Counted from the stretch's first letter, positions 18,146 to 26,888 are shown. The stretch: DNA of 64,000 bases from CAXXOK01 sp963675365 (GCA_963675365.2 CAXXVA010000003.1:1116001-1180000); one strand, 5' to 3'. Translations and numbers: made by a program. Notes: generated by a model from the sequence alone, not told the origin.

Positions 18146-20062
18146 TCAGGACTTTTGCGCGTCCCGGACGTAAACATAGCGTGAGGTTTCCGAGAGCGGC
18201 GTAAACGGTTTGCCGCCGTCCTCGTAAAACTTTGAAAAGAACTCGATGTACTGTAGACGGCAGCTGTGCACATACGCGCCCAGGGTGTTGATGGCGGCGT
18301 TGAATAGATGCCCGCCGACGAACACGACCGCGCCGATGATAATACCAAAGATGCCCGACTGCATAACCATGCCGATCAGGATGTTGATAACCATACCGAT
18401 CACGCCCGTGGCAAGGCCCATACCGAACAGGCGCATATAGCTTAGCAGATCGCTGATCCAGCCCGTGATGCCGTACATCGCGCCCAGGCCGCTGATAAGC
18501 CGTTTGAACGGGTTCTTGCTCTTGTGCCGTCCGGCGGAGTAAATCACCAGCGCCGCGCCCGCAAGCGCCATCCACTGGCCGACAGGCGTGCCCAGAATGA
18601 GCAGAAGCCCAATACCCACGATGATCAGCGCCCAGCTGAGCTGGTCGTATACGGCGTCCATATACTTTTTATCCCGGATATTAACATATGCGGCGATACC
18701 CAATCCCGCAAACAAGTGCACGGCGCCAAGCGCGATACACACCATCATCACAGGCATGGCGTTTTTCACCGGATCGAAGACCGATGGGAACGGATTGAAC
18801 CCGAACCACGAATTGTACATCGCGCCCCAGAACAGCGAAGCAACGCCCGCCGCCGCCAAAATCCACATCAGCCTTTTTGTGCCAGGGGCCGGCTTGCGCG
18901 CAAAGATCAGGAGCGGGAAGATCAACGCCATCATCAGGCCGTATCCGGCGTCGGAGATCATCATACCCATGAAGTTGACGAAGAACGGCATCATAATGGT
19001 CGTCGGGTCGAAGCTGCCGGCCTTGGGCAGCGCAAACCCCGACACGACGGATTCAAACGGCGCCGTCGCCTTCGGGTTGTGCAGAAGAACGGGCGGTTCC
19101 TCGCCCTCAAGCGGATCGTAGAATTCCAGCGCGACGGTCGGCGATACTTTCCTGAGCGCTTCTTCCGCCTTTTGCATCATCGGAGCGGGAATCCAGCCCT
19201 GTAAAAAGAAGGTCTTTTCAGATTCGGTCAGCTGTTTGGCCGCGAACAGTCGGTCGCGCTTGGACGCGAGCAGGTCGTAAAGCCTGCGCAGCGTATCCAT
19301 GTGTTCGGCCAGCGCTTCGATTTGCCCGGTCGTTTCCGCGCGCTGCTTTTCGACTTCCGCCTGATCGCCGTCAAGCGTCTTGATACGCTCCGCGGCGGTT
19401 ACGTACACATCCCGCAGGCTGATCTGGGCAAAGCCGATCTCCTTGAGCTTTAAAAGCATTTCGTCCTTGCAGGACTTGTGCAGGATCAGGTATACGCAGG
19501 CCTGGTCGCGCTGCTGGGATATTTCCCGCAGGTAACACAGATCGCTTAATTGGTTTTCCGCCAGAAAGAGTTCCAGCGCCTGCTTGGGCACGGTGCCGAG
19601 CATCTGCACGGTGGTTTTGGTATCGCGCACCTCGTGCAGGGGTACGTTCAGGTTTTGCCAGGGCAAAAGCTGCTCCCGCGCCGCGTCGATACGCGCCGAT
19701 TGTCCGCGCAGGTCGCCCGCTTTGCGCTCGTAGCCTTCCAGCATTTGTATGGTCAGCAAAACCGAAGGGAGCTTAGACAGCGTCTCCTCCGCTTCGTGTT
19801 CGTCTATGGACGGTTTATCGCTTAAAAAGGGTTGCTTTGTTTTATCGTAGCGGTGCAGTTTCCCGATCGCCCATTCAATGCGCGTCAGGGTTTCTTCAAC
19901 GGTTGGCAGATCCTTTTCGGCCTGCGAGGGGCTGAAGGTTTCATCCCCCGTTTCCTGCCGGATGATCTGGAAGCTGCGTAGCTTTTGCAAAGCGCGAAGC
20001 AGCGCATGCTTGTCGTGCTGGAGCGCAAGCATGTCTACATGCTTCATCTCAACGATCGCCAT
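18146..20062 (-). CDS. ntpI: V-type ATPase subunit I (membrane stator)
   Basis: Subunit a-like protein forming the ion half-channels. The 638 residues have a cytoplasmic N-terminal half with helices and two ferredoxin-like regions. A C-terminal half of about eight membrane helices contains TTIMMPFFVNFMGMMISDAGYGLMMALIFP, SDLLSYMRLFGMGLATGVIGMVIN and FVGGHLFNAAINTLGAYVHSCRLQYIEFFSKFYEDGGKPFTPL, the conserved channel signatures. The ATG at 20062 with AAAGGATCTGGAGCG is preferred to an upstream TTG at 20080. Its start overlaps the end of ntpF by 14 nt. Confidence 0.95.
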   Translation of the reverse strand: MAIVEMKHVDMLALQHDKHALLRALQKLRSFQIIRQETGDETFSPSQAEKDLPTVEETLTRIEWAIGKLHRYDKTKQPFLSDKPSIDEHEAEETLSKLPSVLLTIQMLEGYERKAGDLRGQSARIDAAREQLLPWQNLNVPLHEVRDTKTTVQMLGTVPKQALELFLAENQLSDLCYLREISQQRDQACVYLILHKSCKDEMLLKLKEIGFAQISLRDVYVTAAERIKTLDGDQAEVEKQRAETTGQIEALAEHMDTLRRLYDLLASKRDRLFAAKQLTESEKTFFLQGWIPAPMMQKAEEALRKVSPTVALEFYDPLEGEEPPVLLHNPKATAPFESVVSGFALPKAGSFDPTTIMMPFFVNFMGMMISDAGYGLMMALIFPLLIFARKPAPGTKRLMWILAAAGVASLFWGAMYNSWFGFNPFPSVFDPVKNAMPVMMVCIALGAVHLFAGLGIAAYVNIRDKKYMDAVYDQLSWALIIVGIGLLLILGTPVGQWMALAGAALVIYSAGRHKSKNPFKRLISGLGAMYGITGWISDLLSYMRLFGMGLATGVIGMVINILIGMVMQSGIFGIIIGAVVFVGGHLFNAAINTLGAYVHSCRLQYIEFFSKFYEDGGKPFTPLSETSRYVYVRDAQKS

Positions 20063-20372
20063 CGCTCCAGATCCTTTCAAAAATCATCTGCGCCGCGGTA
20101 TCCAGGTTTTTGCGCGCGGAAGCCAGGCTTTCCTCCTGTGCGGAAAGCACCTGCGGGCGTTTGTCCTCTATGCTTTTTTCGACGGCTAAGCGTTTCTTTT
20201 CCAGGATTTCCTGGTGCTGCGTCCGGTTTTGAAGCGAAGCTTTACGCTCTTCGGTTTTGATCTGGGCTTCGGCTTCCTTGATCAGCTCGCGCGCTTTCTG
20301 CTGCGCGGCCTGCAGGGTTTGATCCGCCTTTTCCTCCGCCTGCTGTACCGAGAGAAACAGTTCCTGTGCCAT
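20049..20372 (-). CDS. ntpF: V-type ATPase subunit G/H-like (NtpF, peripheral stalk)
   Basis: A 107-residue protein that is almost one continuous coiled coil (QQAEEKADQTLQAAQQKARELIKEAEAQIKTEERKA), matching the G/H subunit that pairs with subunit E in the peripheral stalk. The start at ATG 20372 follows GAAGGAGTAACT; the open frame runs further upstream into upp but without signals. It is the first V-ATPase gene, as in the ntpFIKECGABD order, and begins 22 nt after upp. Confidence 0.86.
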   Translation of the reverse strand: MAQELFLSVQQAEEKADQTLQAAQQKARELIKEAEAQIKTEERKASLQNRTQHQEILEKKRLAVEKSIEDKRPQVLSAQEESLASARKNLDTAAQMIFERIWSDGDR

Positions 20373-20394
20373 AGTTACTCCTTCAAAGCGGCTG

Positions 20395-21024
20395 TTATTT
20401 CGTGCCGAACAGCCTGTCGCCCGCGTCGCCAAGACCGGGCACGATATACCCGTGCTCGTTAAGGCGCTCGTCGCAGGCCGCGATATAGACGTCCACGTCG
20501 CTATGATCCCGCCGGATGCGCTCGATGCCTTCGGGGGCGGCAATCAGGCAGACCAGGCGGATATTTTTGCAGTTGCGCTGTTTTAAAAACGTAATCGCGG
20601 CCGATGCGCTGCCGCCTGTCGCCAGCATCGGGTCGAGTACGAACAGCTCGCGTTCCTCGCTGTCTACGGGGAGTTTGCAGTAGTATTCCACGGGTTCCAG
20701 AGTTTCCGGGTCGCGGTACAGGCCGATATGTCCGACCCGCGCCGTGGGGATGAGCTTCAAAATTCCTTCCACCATCCCAAGCCCCGCGCGGAGGATGGGA
20801 ATGATGCCGATTTTGTGCCCGGCAAGCATTTTCGCCTTCATCGGGCAGATTGGGGTTTCCACATCGACTTGCTCTGTGAGAAGCCCGCGCGTCACCTCGA
20901 ACACCATCAGCATGGAGATCTCTTCCAGCAGCTCGCGAAACTCTTTCGCGCCCGTATTTTTATCGCGCATGATCGCCAGTTTGTGCTGGATCAGCGGATG
21001 ATCGAAAATATGAATCTTACCCAC
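20395..21024 (-). CDS. upp: Uracil phosphoribosyltransferase
   Basis: Pyrimidine salvage: uracil plus PRPP gives UMP. The 209-residue product shows HPLIQHKLAIMRDKNTG, FRELLEEISMLMVFEVTR, GIIPILRAGLGMVEG and the PRPP loop VLDPMLATGGSASAAI, then APEGIERIRRDHSDVDVYIAACDERLNEHGYIVPGLGDAGDRLFGT. It starts with GTG at 21024 behind GAAGGGAGAACTACG. It is the first gene of the long V-ATPase transcription unit, with only 22 nt to ntpF and no terminator between. Confidence 0.98.
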   Translation of the reverse strand: MGKIHIFDHPLIQHKLAIMRDKNTGAKEFRELLEEISMLMVFEVTRGLLTEQVDVETPICPMKAKMLAGHKIGIIPILRAGLGMVEGILKLIPTARVGHIGLYRDPETLEPVEYYCKLPVDSEERELFVLDPMLATGGSASAAITFLKQRNCKNIRLVCLIAAPEGIERIRRDHSDVDVYIAACDERLNEHGYIVPGLGDAGDRLFGTK

Positions 21025-21084
21025 CGTAGTTCTCCCTTCAACGCGTCCTGTAAACGAACATGGACTCGCGTCTTATTCCCGTAT

Positions 21085-21113
21085 ATTTTACATGATAAAA
21101 AAACCGTTGGCAA
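21085..21113 (-). promoter_or_regulatory. Promoter of upp and the V-ATPase operon
   Basis: Minus strand TTGCCA (21108-21113) and TAAAAT (21085-21090) with a 17-nt spacer containing a run of seven T. It lies about 60 nt upstream of the upp GTG. Confidence 0.7.
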
Positions 21114-21196
21114 GCTATACCCCCGGGTTTGCTGTTTTTAGTTGGTATTCATTTTCTGAATAAAGGATCCTGAAACGGTATGGCAGTATGGCAGCT

Positions 21197-21931
21197 CTAC
21201 TCCTCTCCGTCAGCAAAGATAATATCGTCCCGCAGGCGGTACAGGGTGGCGCCCCGTTTCGGATGGCAAAAGGCGTCCACAAACCAGTCGATATTTTTTT
21301 CGGCGTTAAACTGTACCAGACCATAGCGGATGCCGTCGCGCTTTTCACCCTTCATGTTGGAATCCGTCCAGCGTACGGTTTGGAATTCGGGATCGTAGTT
21401 TTCGATAAAAACCAGGCTATGCGCGCCCACGCCGTAATAATAATCGGCGGACATCTGAAAATAATCGCCGCGCTGCACCTGCATCATGAACTCGCGCGCG
21501 ATTTCCTGGTTTTCCGCAAGCGTCAGATCCGCGTCGTAGCGGAACTCCGCCGCCGCGTAAAACGGATTGCCCTGTTCCGCGCTTACCTCTTCCCACACCT
21601 GTCCATAGGCGAAATCCACGCACTCGTCCGATGGTAGGTTGTTGGGGATTTTCAGCTCCGTATCCGGATACGCGGCCATGCGGAAGCGATCCGCGTTCTG
21701 CGTGAACAGATACACGGTAAAATTCTTGCATACGTAAATATCGCCGGCATACTGCGCGCGCTGTAGCCGGCCGTTCGCCTTTTCATAAAGCGTCTGCGCC
21801 GTATTGACGATACCGTCGATAAACGCGTCCCTGGCTTCCGGCTCGGCTTTGGCAAAACTCTGGCCTCCGCACAGCAAAACAAGCGCCGCAAAAGCGCCGA
21901 TCGCAGACCGCAAGTTAATATTCAAACGCAT
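21197..21931 (-). CDS. Exported protein, possibly a CHAP/NlpC-like cysteine hydrolase
   Basis: 244 residues. The N-terminus (basic start, hydrophobic run about residues 9-21, SFAKAEP) is a signal peptide. YAGDIYVCKNFTVYLF places Cys68 at the head of a helix, and GAHSLVFIENYD (His171) with RWTDSNMKG resembles the His and Asp/Asn strand of papain-fold NlpC/P60 or CHAP enzymes, so a secreted amidase or peptidase is plausible. This is fold-level inference only. The ATG at 21931 follows GGAGTATTAAG and begins 1 nt after the VTC gene stop, so it is translationally coupled to that gene. Confidence 0.65.
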   Translation of the reverse strand: MRLNINLRSAIGAFAALVLLCGGQSFAKAEPEARDAFIDGIVNTAQTLYEKANGRLQRAQYAGDIYVCKNFTVYLFTQNADRFRMAAYPDTELKIPNNLPSDECVDFAYGQVWEEVSAEQGNPFYAAAEFRYDADLTLAENQEIAREFMMQVQRGDYFQMSADYYYGVGAHSLVFIENYDPEFQTVRWTDSNMKGEKRDGIRYGLVQFNAEKNIDWFVDAFCHPKRGATLYRLRDDIIFADGEE

Positions 21932-21932
21932 C

Positions 21933-22643
21933 TTAATACTCCAACTCTTCAAAACGCCTGCTGAGACAGTACTTGGAGATCGCGCTGTTCTGCGCGCTGC
22001 GTACATAGGTGCAAAGCAGGTCGCGGATAAACGGCGGCAGCGAGCGGTTGTACTTAACCTCCAGAATAATACGCTCGTCCCCGATCGGCGGCACCGTGGG
22101 CACATAGGGGTTGAACATCTCGATGGAGTTCACGCCGGAGCGCAGGCTTTTGTCAAACGTTACGCGCACCTCGTCCACCGGGTACAGGTACGCCTCCCGG
22201 ACATAATCGACGATCACCACAGGGTGCAGGAGGTTCAATGTCATCTCCCGGAACATGTCCTGCAACAGCCCCGAACGCGTTCTCTCCAGTCCCGTCGGGT
22301 CGCCCGCCATGAGCTGTTCAGCGAGGGCTTTGGGGATGGCGATGGAGCGCTTGGAAATCAGGCTGCCGATCTTTGATTTGCACTCCATACGGATCAGCTT
22401 GTCCGAAAAATTGTAAATGCGCATGCGGTACTTGTCGCGGTCGCGCACGCCGTTGACCTTGTCCAACAGCGCCTGGTTGTTATAGGTATCGAAATACAGC
22501 GAGCGGATATGGTACTCGTTGCGCTCCGGATCGCCGTTGGGGTCGCGGAACAGCACACGGTCGATCGCGCGCGACAGCAGATGGTATTCCATCGTGTTGA
22601 TATAATATTTCAACTCGTGCCGTATCGGCAGCGCAACAGCCAA
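21933..22643 (-). CDS. VTC-domain protein (polyphosphate polymerase-like)
   Basis: 236 residues of the VTC catalytic domain family, the tunnel-shaped triphosphate-tunnel fold that makes polyphosphate from ATP in yeast Vtc4. Tunnel residues are visible as alternating basic and acidic strands: IRHELKYYIN, RSLYFDTYNN, KYRMRIYNF, RMECKSKIGSLISKRS, VTFDKSLRSG and ILEVKYNRSLP. The start is TTG at 22643, set by AGAGGAGATAAACAGGC. It follows the DUF4956 gene after a 216-nt structured gap and is coupled to the exported protein gene. Polyphosphate synthesis is inference; the exact activity of bacterial members varies. Confidence 0.88.
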   Translation of the reverse strand: MAVALPIRHELKYYINTMEYHLLSRAIDRVLFRDPNGDPERNEYHIRSLYFDTYNNQALLDKVNGVRDRDKYRMRIYNFSDKLIRMECKSKIGSLISKRSIAIPKALAEQLMAGDPTGLERTRSGLLQDMFREMTLNLLHPVVIVDYVREAYLYPVDEVRVTFDKSLRSGVNSIEMFNPYVPTVPPIGDERIILEVKYNRSLPPFIRDLLCTYVRSAQNSAISKYCLSRRFEELEY

Positions 22644-22673
22644 GCCTGTTTATCTCCTCTCAACCCATTCGCA

Positions 22674-22859
22674 GATAAAAGTGATTTTATCCCGTAGACA
22701 ATTGATGATATAAGTGCATGCGCGATGGCGAATTGGATTTTCGTCAGGTTGGGTTCTGAAAATCCGAAGTCGTAGCAGCGCTACTACAAGGATTTGAAGG
22801 CCCAAGATGACGGAAATACGATCGTCAGCGGGCGTGTGCGTTATCAGCGATTGTCTGCA
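22674..22859 (-). ncRNA. Structured non-coding stretch between DUF4956 and VTC genes
   Basis: No gene is seen here. It contains several inverted repeats: GATAAAA/TTTTATC (22674-22680 with 22685-22691), GGATTTTC/GAAAATCC (22735-22742 with 22758-22765), and AAATCC/GGATTT (22760-22765 with 22790-22795) enclosing a near-palindrome GTAGCAGCGCTACTAC (22772-22787). The middle arm at 22758-22765 can pair with either neighbour, giving alternative folds. It could be a leader or attenuator controlling the VTC gene, or a dispersed repeat. The assignment as RNA is inference. Confidence 0.4.
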
Positions 22860-23555
22860 CTATACGCCGACGTCGCTCTGGCACGCGACCAGCGTTGCGT
22901 CATGTACGCCTTCGATATCAAGCATACGGGTGACGATTTCATGGCGTTCGCTCAGGCGCACCTCGTAGGTCATCTCCGCGCCGGCCCTCGTGAGGGACTT
23001 GGACCGCAGCTTGAAGGTTTTCGCGGAGCGGCTGAGCGCGGTTTTGATGGCCTGCTCAGAATACTCGTCATAATGGATTACCAGCAGATAGGAGTTGGGG
23101 TTTGAAAACTTGACGAAAGAAAGCACGAACATCAGCACACCGATGCACAGCACCGCGATGAGCGCCACCAGGTACAGCTGCGCGCCCAGCAGGATGCCCA
23201 TCGTCAGCGCCCAGAACATATAGGCCGTGTCCATCGGGTCTTTGACCGCGGTACGGAAACGCACGATGGACAGCGCGCCGACCATGCCCATGGAAAGCGC
23301 GATATCGCCCTTGATGACCATAACCACCGGCGTGGTGATCAGCGTAAGCATGATCAGGGTGATCGCAAACGTCGGGCTGTACAGCACGCCCCGGTACGTT
23401 TTGCGGTATACGATCGCGATGATCACGCCGATAACGAATCCCAGCCCAAGCGCCAGGAACAGATCGCCCGGAACAATGTTTTTAAACTGTGCCGCAAGGC
23501 CCGTTTCGCTGACGATATCGGTGATACTGGTCAGCTGTACAAGAGATGAAAACAT
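22860..23555 (-). CDS. DUF4956 membrane protein
   Basis: 231 residues. The N-terminal part carries about four membrane helices (VPGDLFLALGLGFVIGVIIAIVYRKTY, TLITTPVVMVIKGDIALSMGMVGALSIVRFRTAVKDP, MFWALTMGILLGAQLYLVALIAVLCIGVLMFVLSF). The ALSIVRFRTAVKDPMDTAYMFWAL segment is the DUF4956 signature. The C-terminal about 80 residues form a soluble ferredoxin-like domain. DUF4956 genes commonly sit beside VTC and CotH genes, as here, and may supply a membrane channel or anchor. ATG at 23555 with AAGGGGAATACGCT; its own promoter lies at 23590-23618. Confidence 0.86.
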   Translation of the reverse strand: MFSSLVQLTSITDIVSETGLAAQFKNIVPGDLFLALGLGFVIGVIIAIVYRKTYRGVLYSPTFAITLIMLTLITTPVVMVIKGDIALSMGMVGALSIVRFRTAVKDPMDTAYMFWALTMGILLGAQLYLVALIAVLCIGVLMFVLSFVKFSNPNSYLLVIHYDEYSEQAIKTALSRSAKTFKLRSKSLTRAGAEMTYEVRLSERHEIVTRMLDIEGVHDATLVACQSDVGV

Positions 23556-23589
23556 AGCGTATTCCCCTTCTTCCTGTCAGTTGCATATA

Positions 23590-23618
23590 ATATTAGTTCG
23601 AACCTGTTTCCATGTCAA
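23590..23618 (-). promoter_or_regulatory. Promoter of the DUF4956-VTC-exported protein operon
   Basis: Minus strand TTGACA (23613-23618) and TAATAT (23590-23595) with a 17-nt spacer, between the CotH gene stop and the DUF4956 start, so the operon can be expressed apart from the CotH gene. Confidence 0.75.
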
Positions 23619-23628
23619 CCTTGATTGC

Positions 23629-26600
23629 TTATCCCCACTTCTTACCCTCGGTAAATTCCGCATCGTCAGGTAATGGCGGCTTGACGCCGAAGTACGGAAG
23701 CATTTGCGCGTCGGACAATCCGAATTGCTCCTGCACCATTTCATAGAAGTACGTCGGCCGTTTCTTGAGTACGTTGCGCAAGCGGTCCAGCCGCTGGTTC
23801 CAGTAGCGCAGCGCACCCTCGGGCGTCGTAGGATTATCAAACGTGATCGCCTTGTCGGTTTCCTCCGCCCAGCGGGCAAAGTGCAAAGGCATCTCGGGTT
23901 CCAGAATCGCAACCAGCTTTTCCAACTCCTGGGTCATGAAATCCGTCGTGAAAACCTGATAGATTTCACCAAGCCGCGTCAGGAACTTATCCAGCATCTG
24001 GTCGCTTTCCAGCAGCTTTCGGATCAGGGTGTTGTCGATATGCTGGTCGCCCGCGCCTGCCTCTTTCAAATAGCTATACGGGCTGTTGAATCCCGAGTTG
24101 AACAGGCCGTAATCCAGGTCGAATATGATCCACTTCCATTTGCTGCCTTCGGCGTCCAGTTTGTAATAGCGGATGTTGCCCGGGTCGGAGTTGCCGAAAA
24201 ACATCTCAAACGCCATATAGTCAAAGTAGCTGTCGACATCGATGTTATCAAGAATATATTGCAGATCCTCCGCGTTTTTACCGGGCGACAGGGTTTTCAC
24301 CTTGCTGATCATGGCTTTGTATTCCTTGCTGGATCCGTACACCACCGTGCCGCTGGCCTGGAGGATGTCCATATTGTCGGCTTCTTCAAGGCTCAGACCT
24401 TCATGCTGGGCGACGAAGTAGCGGTCTACGCGTTCGCGCATGTTGTAATGTCCCCAGTAGACGCCGTTTAAATACAGCACCACGGGCCGCCATGCCTGGT
24501 GGATGACAGTAGAAGGTGTATCCGACACTTCGTTGAAGCTGTCGATCAGGTGATCCTGAAATCCGTCGATCAAGCGCGTCCACGCATTGTCGTTGCCGCT
24601 GATGCGGAGGACGAAGCTTTTGTATTCGGTGAAGGGGCGGTCTTCAAAGAGCGCCGCGGAGAAGTACTTTTCACCGTACTGCGATTTTGCTTTCAGCTTG
24701 AAGGATTTCTGCGGCATATCCAGGCTGAACTGCCCCTGCAGCTTGAATTCCATGCCCTGACTGATGATCTGCGTTCCGTCTTCCTGGTAGATCTCCACGT
24801 AGCCTGGGCTGGCGCCATAGGTATCCTTCACCATGCGGTAGACGGTGTTTTTAAACGGAATCTTGTCTTTATTCACGTTGTCCCCGACCGTGAGCATACC
24901 GGTTTCTTCGTTCCAGAGCACGTCCGGATCCGTGACGATGCTGACAACGGGAAAGGTGTGATAAACGTTGACCAGATAGGTCTGCGTAATGATACTGCTG
25001 GGCTGCAGAAATCCGGTCGGATCAAACGCGCGGGCGCGAAGCGGCGTGACGCGGTTGAACGAAAGCGCCTCGCCCTGGGTATACAAAAGGCTTTCCTGGG
25101 TGGGAATGGAACCGTCTGTCGTGTAGTAAACGACCGCATCGGCGGGAACGTCGATGGTGACGTCTACGGTTCCCGTATATTCACCGCCGTTTACAGAAAA
25201 CGACGGACTGCTTACATAGCCATAATAACCCTGGCCGTTTGCGGCCGCGGGGGTCGGAGAGGAATAATAATAGAAGCCCGCATATCCAAGCGAGCGACCA
25301 TAACTGTGATCGGTGGGAATCCCGGAAGGGATCGGCATTCTGTCCAGCACCTTACCGGTGGGATCGGAAAAAGCGATCACGCTGTCATCGGTTTTGGACA
25401 GACTGAAACTGGTATGCATTTCGTAAAAACTCGACAGGTCCGTACGTCCGTCGAGAAGGATGACCTTATACTCGCCGGGCTCGATCGTCGCGCCCAGCGG
25501 GAACTGCCATTTGCGCGGCCTGCCCAGGTTGTCGCTCAAGCCGTAATTGGAAAGGTCCACCGCCACGGCGGACGAGTTGTACAACTCGACATAGTCGGCT
25601 GTCAACCCCGTCACGCCGATGGGTACGGTGCTGTTGGAAACCATGACCTCCGTAATGTACACGCCCGTGGAGTTGAAAGCGCGGATCAGCTGATCCACCT
25701 TTGCCTGTCCGTCGGCCGTATTGGCAAACCCGGGTGTCGCCTGTTGGAAAAACGTCCAGAAACCGTCCTCGCTCAGCCCTACGGAATAGTCCTCGGGGAC
25801 GTTTTCGATGGTCACCCTGTCGATCAGGCGCCCGGCGCTGTCGCTGAGTACGATGGTCTCGCGCTCGGCGCTGATGGAGAAATTTGTGTGCGGAATACCG
25901 TTTTCCTGCATCCTGTCCTGACCCGAACAAAACACAAGGTAATACCCGTGCGCGGCGACGGCGGCGTTATCCGGGAACTTCCACTTCAGGGGTTTGTTTT
26001 CCTTGTCGCTTAAGTAGTATCCCGCAAGGGACACGGTTTGATCGGTCGTGTTGTAGATCTCAATCCAGTCTACGACCTGGTCCTGATCGTCGGGGATACC
26101 GACCTTGGGATCAGGGCAGACCTCGTTGATGATCAGCGTGCCGGTTTCCCTGGCGTTGTCAGCGCGGTACTCCAGAAACCCTTCCTCGCTGTTAACGAAG
26201 CCTGGGCTGTAGAAATCCGTGACCTCATAAACCTTCGCGCCGTCCTGGGTGAGACCCGTGAGCGCGTAGCTCTGATCGGCAACCAGAGTAGGCACCGTAA
26301 GCTCGTCAATCAGGTACAGATCGGGATCGTAGAGATACAGCGTTTCCCCCACGGACGAGATCTTGAACTTTCCGTGGAACGGCAGGGACGGATCCAACTG
26401 GTAGCTATTGGTGGCGAACACGATCACATATTCGCCCGCCCCCAGCACATAGGACGGGAACGGGAACGTAATGCGGTCGCTGCGGTTGGAAATCATCACG
26501 CCTTCCAGGTTCAGGTCGGCGCCCGTTCCATTGTAGATTTCCACCCAGTCGGAAAACTCTCCGTTTTCATCGGGTACGGCGGTGGAGTTGGCCGACATGA

Positions 26601-26796
26601 CCTCGCTGAACACCAGCCCGTCGTAGATCGACGTGCCGACGGGTCGGCCCGCCTGCTTGGGAAAGACGGCGTACATCAGCGCCAGCAGCGCGACGAACAA
26701 CACGATAAGCGGCAGAACGGACAGCCATTGGGACTTACGCTTGCGGGGCGCGTAATCCTTGGTCGGTCTGTTCTTAAGCTGCTCGCTTCGGGGCAT
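23629..26796 (-). CDS. Membrane-anchored CotH-type protein kinase with three lamin-tail domains
   Basis: 1055 residues. A basic N-terminus and one membrane helix (about 24-44) anchor it, with the rest outside. Three lamin-tail (LTD) Ig-like domains follow at about 60-165, 219-330 and 378-485, each with a DWVEIYN-like strand (SDWVEIYNG, VDWIEIYNT, ADYVELYNS). A chitobiase-C-like domain lies at about 531-612 (VVYYTTDGSIPTQESLLYTQ). A CotH kinase domain spans about 613-970, with FKLQGQFSLDMPQKSFKLKAK as the nucleotide-binding loop and WKWIIFDLDYGLF as the metal-binding DxD. CotH kinases phosphorylate spore-coat or surface proteins. The LTD domains probably target a surface polymer. It precedes DUF4956 and VTC genes on the same strand. 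Confidence 0.9.
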   Translation of the reverse strand: MPRSEQLKNRPTKDYAPRKRKSQWLSVLPLIVLFVALLALMYAVFPKQAGRPVGTSIYDGLVFSEVMSANSTAVPDENGEFSDWVEIYNGTGADLNLEGVMISNRSDRITFPFPSYVLGAGEYVIVFATNSYQLDPSLPFHGKFKISSVGETLYLYDPDLYLIDELTVPTLVADQSYALTGLTQDGAKVYEVTDFYSPGFVNSEEGFLEYRADNARETGTLIINEVCPDPKVGIPDDQDQVVDWIEIYNTTDQTVSLAGYYLSDKENKPLKWKFPDNAAVAAHGYYLVFCSGQDRMQENGIPHTNFSISAERETIVLSDSAGRLIDRVTIENVPEDYSVGLSEDGFWTFFQQATPGFANTADGQAKVDQLIRAFNSTGVYITEVMVSNSTVPIGVTGLTADYVELYNSSAVAVDLSNYGLSDNLGRPRKWQFPLGATIEPGEYKVILLDGRTDLSSFYEMHTSFSLSKTDDSVIAFSDPTGKVLDRMPIPSGIPTDHSYGRSLGYAGFYYYSSPTPAAANGQGYYGYVSSPSFSVNGGEYTGTVDVTIDVPADAVVYYTTDGSIPTQESLLYTQGEALSFNRVTPLRARAFDPTGFLQPSSIITQTYLVNVYHTFPVVSIVTDPDVLWNEETGMLTVGDNVNKDKIPFKNTVYRMVKDTYGASPGYVEIYQEDGTQIISQGMEFKLQGQFSLDMPQKSFKLKAKSQYGEKYFSAALFEDRPFTEYKSFVLRISGNDNAWTRLIDGFQDHLIDSFNEVSDTPSTVIHQAWRPVVLYLNGVYWGHYNMRERVDRYFVAQHEGLSLEEADNMDILQASGTVVYGSSKEYKAMISKVKTLSPGKNAEDLQYILDNIDVDSYFDYMAFEMFFGNSDPGNIRYYKLDAEGSKWKWIIFDLDYGLFNSGFNSPYSYLKEAGAGDQHIDNTLIRKLLESDQMLDKFLTRLGEIYQVFTTDFMTQELEKLVAILEPEMPLHFARWAEETDKAITFDNPTTPEGALRYWNQRLDRLRNVLKKRPTYFYEMVQEQFGLSDAQMLPYFGVKPPLPDDAEFTEGKKWG

Positions 26797-26845
26797 TGCC
26801 TTCCCTCCTTTTCCATTGACTTATACAAAGCCAGCATTTAACAGG

Positions 26846-26854
26846 ATTATAACA
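26846..26854 (-). promoter_or_regulatory. Extended -10 promoter of the CotH gene
   Basis: Minus strand TGTTATAAT (TGn with perfect TATAAT at 26846-26851), about 50 nt upstream of the start at 26796. The -35 region is weak. Confidence 0.5.
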
Positions 26855-26859
26855 CATCA

Positions 26860-26888
26860 AACCCTGCCTGCATACCGCGGACAGGGTT
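26860..26888 (-). terminator. Hairpin after pyrG, possible terminator
   Basis: AACCCTG (26860-26866) and CAGGGTT (26882-26888) pair, with an inner GCAGG/CCGCGG region. No T-run follows on the minus strand, so termination would be weak or factor-dependent. It lies between pyrG and the CotH promoter. Confidence 0.45.

Noticed and set aside
22681..22860. Plus-strand small ORF starting MRDGELDFRQVGF in the DUF4956-VTC gap
   Set aside because: It hits a stop after 13 codons and lacks a ribosome site; the pairing arms explain the region better.
24499..26013. 504-codon plus-strand frame inside the CotH gene
   Set aside because: Opposite to a protein with three recognisable lamin-tail repeats; the frame itself has no recognisable domain.
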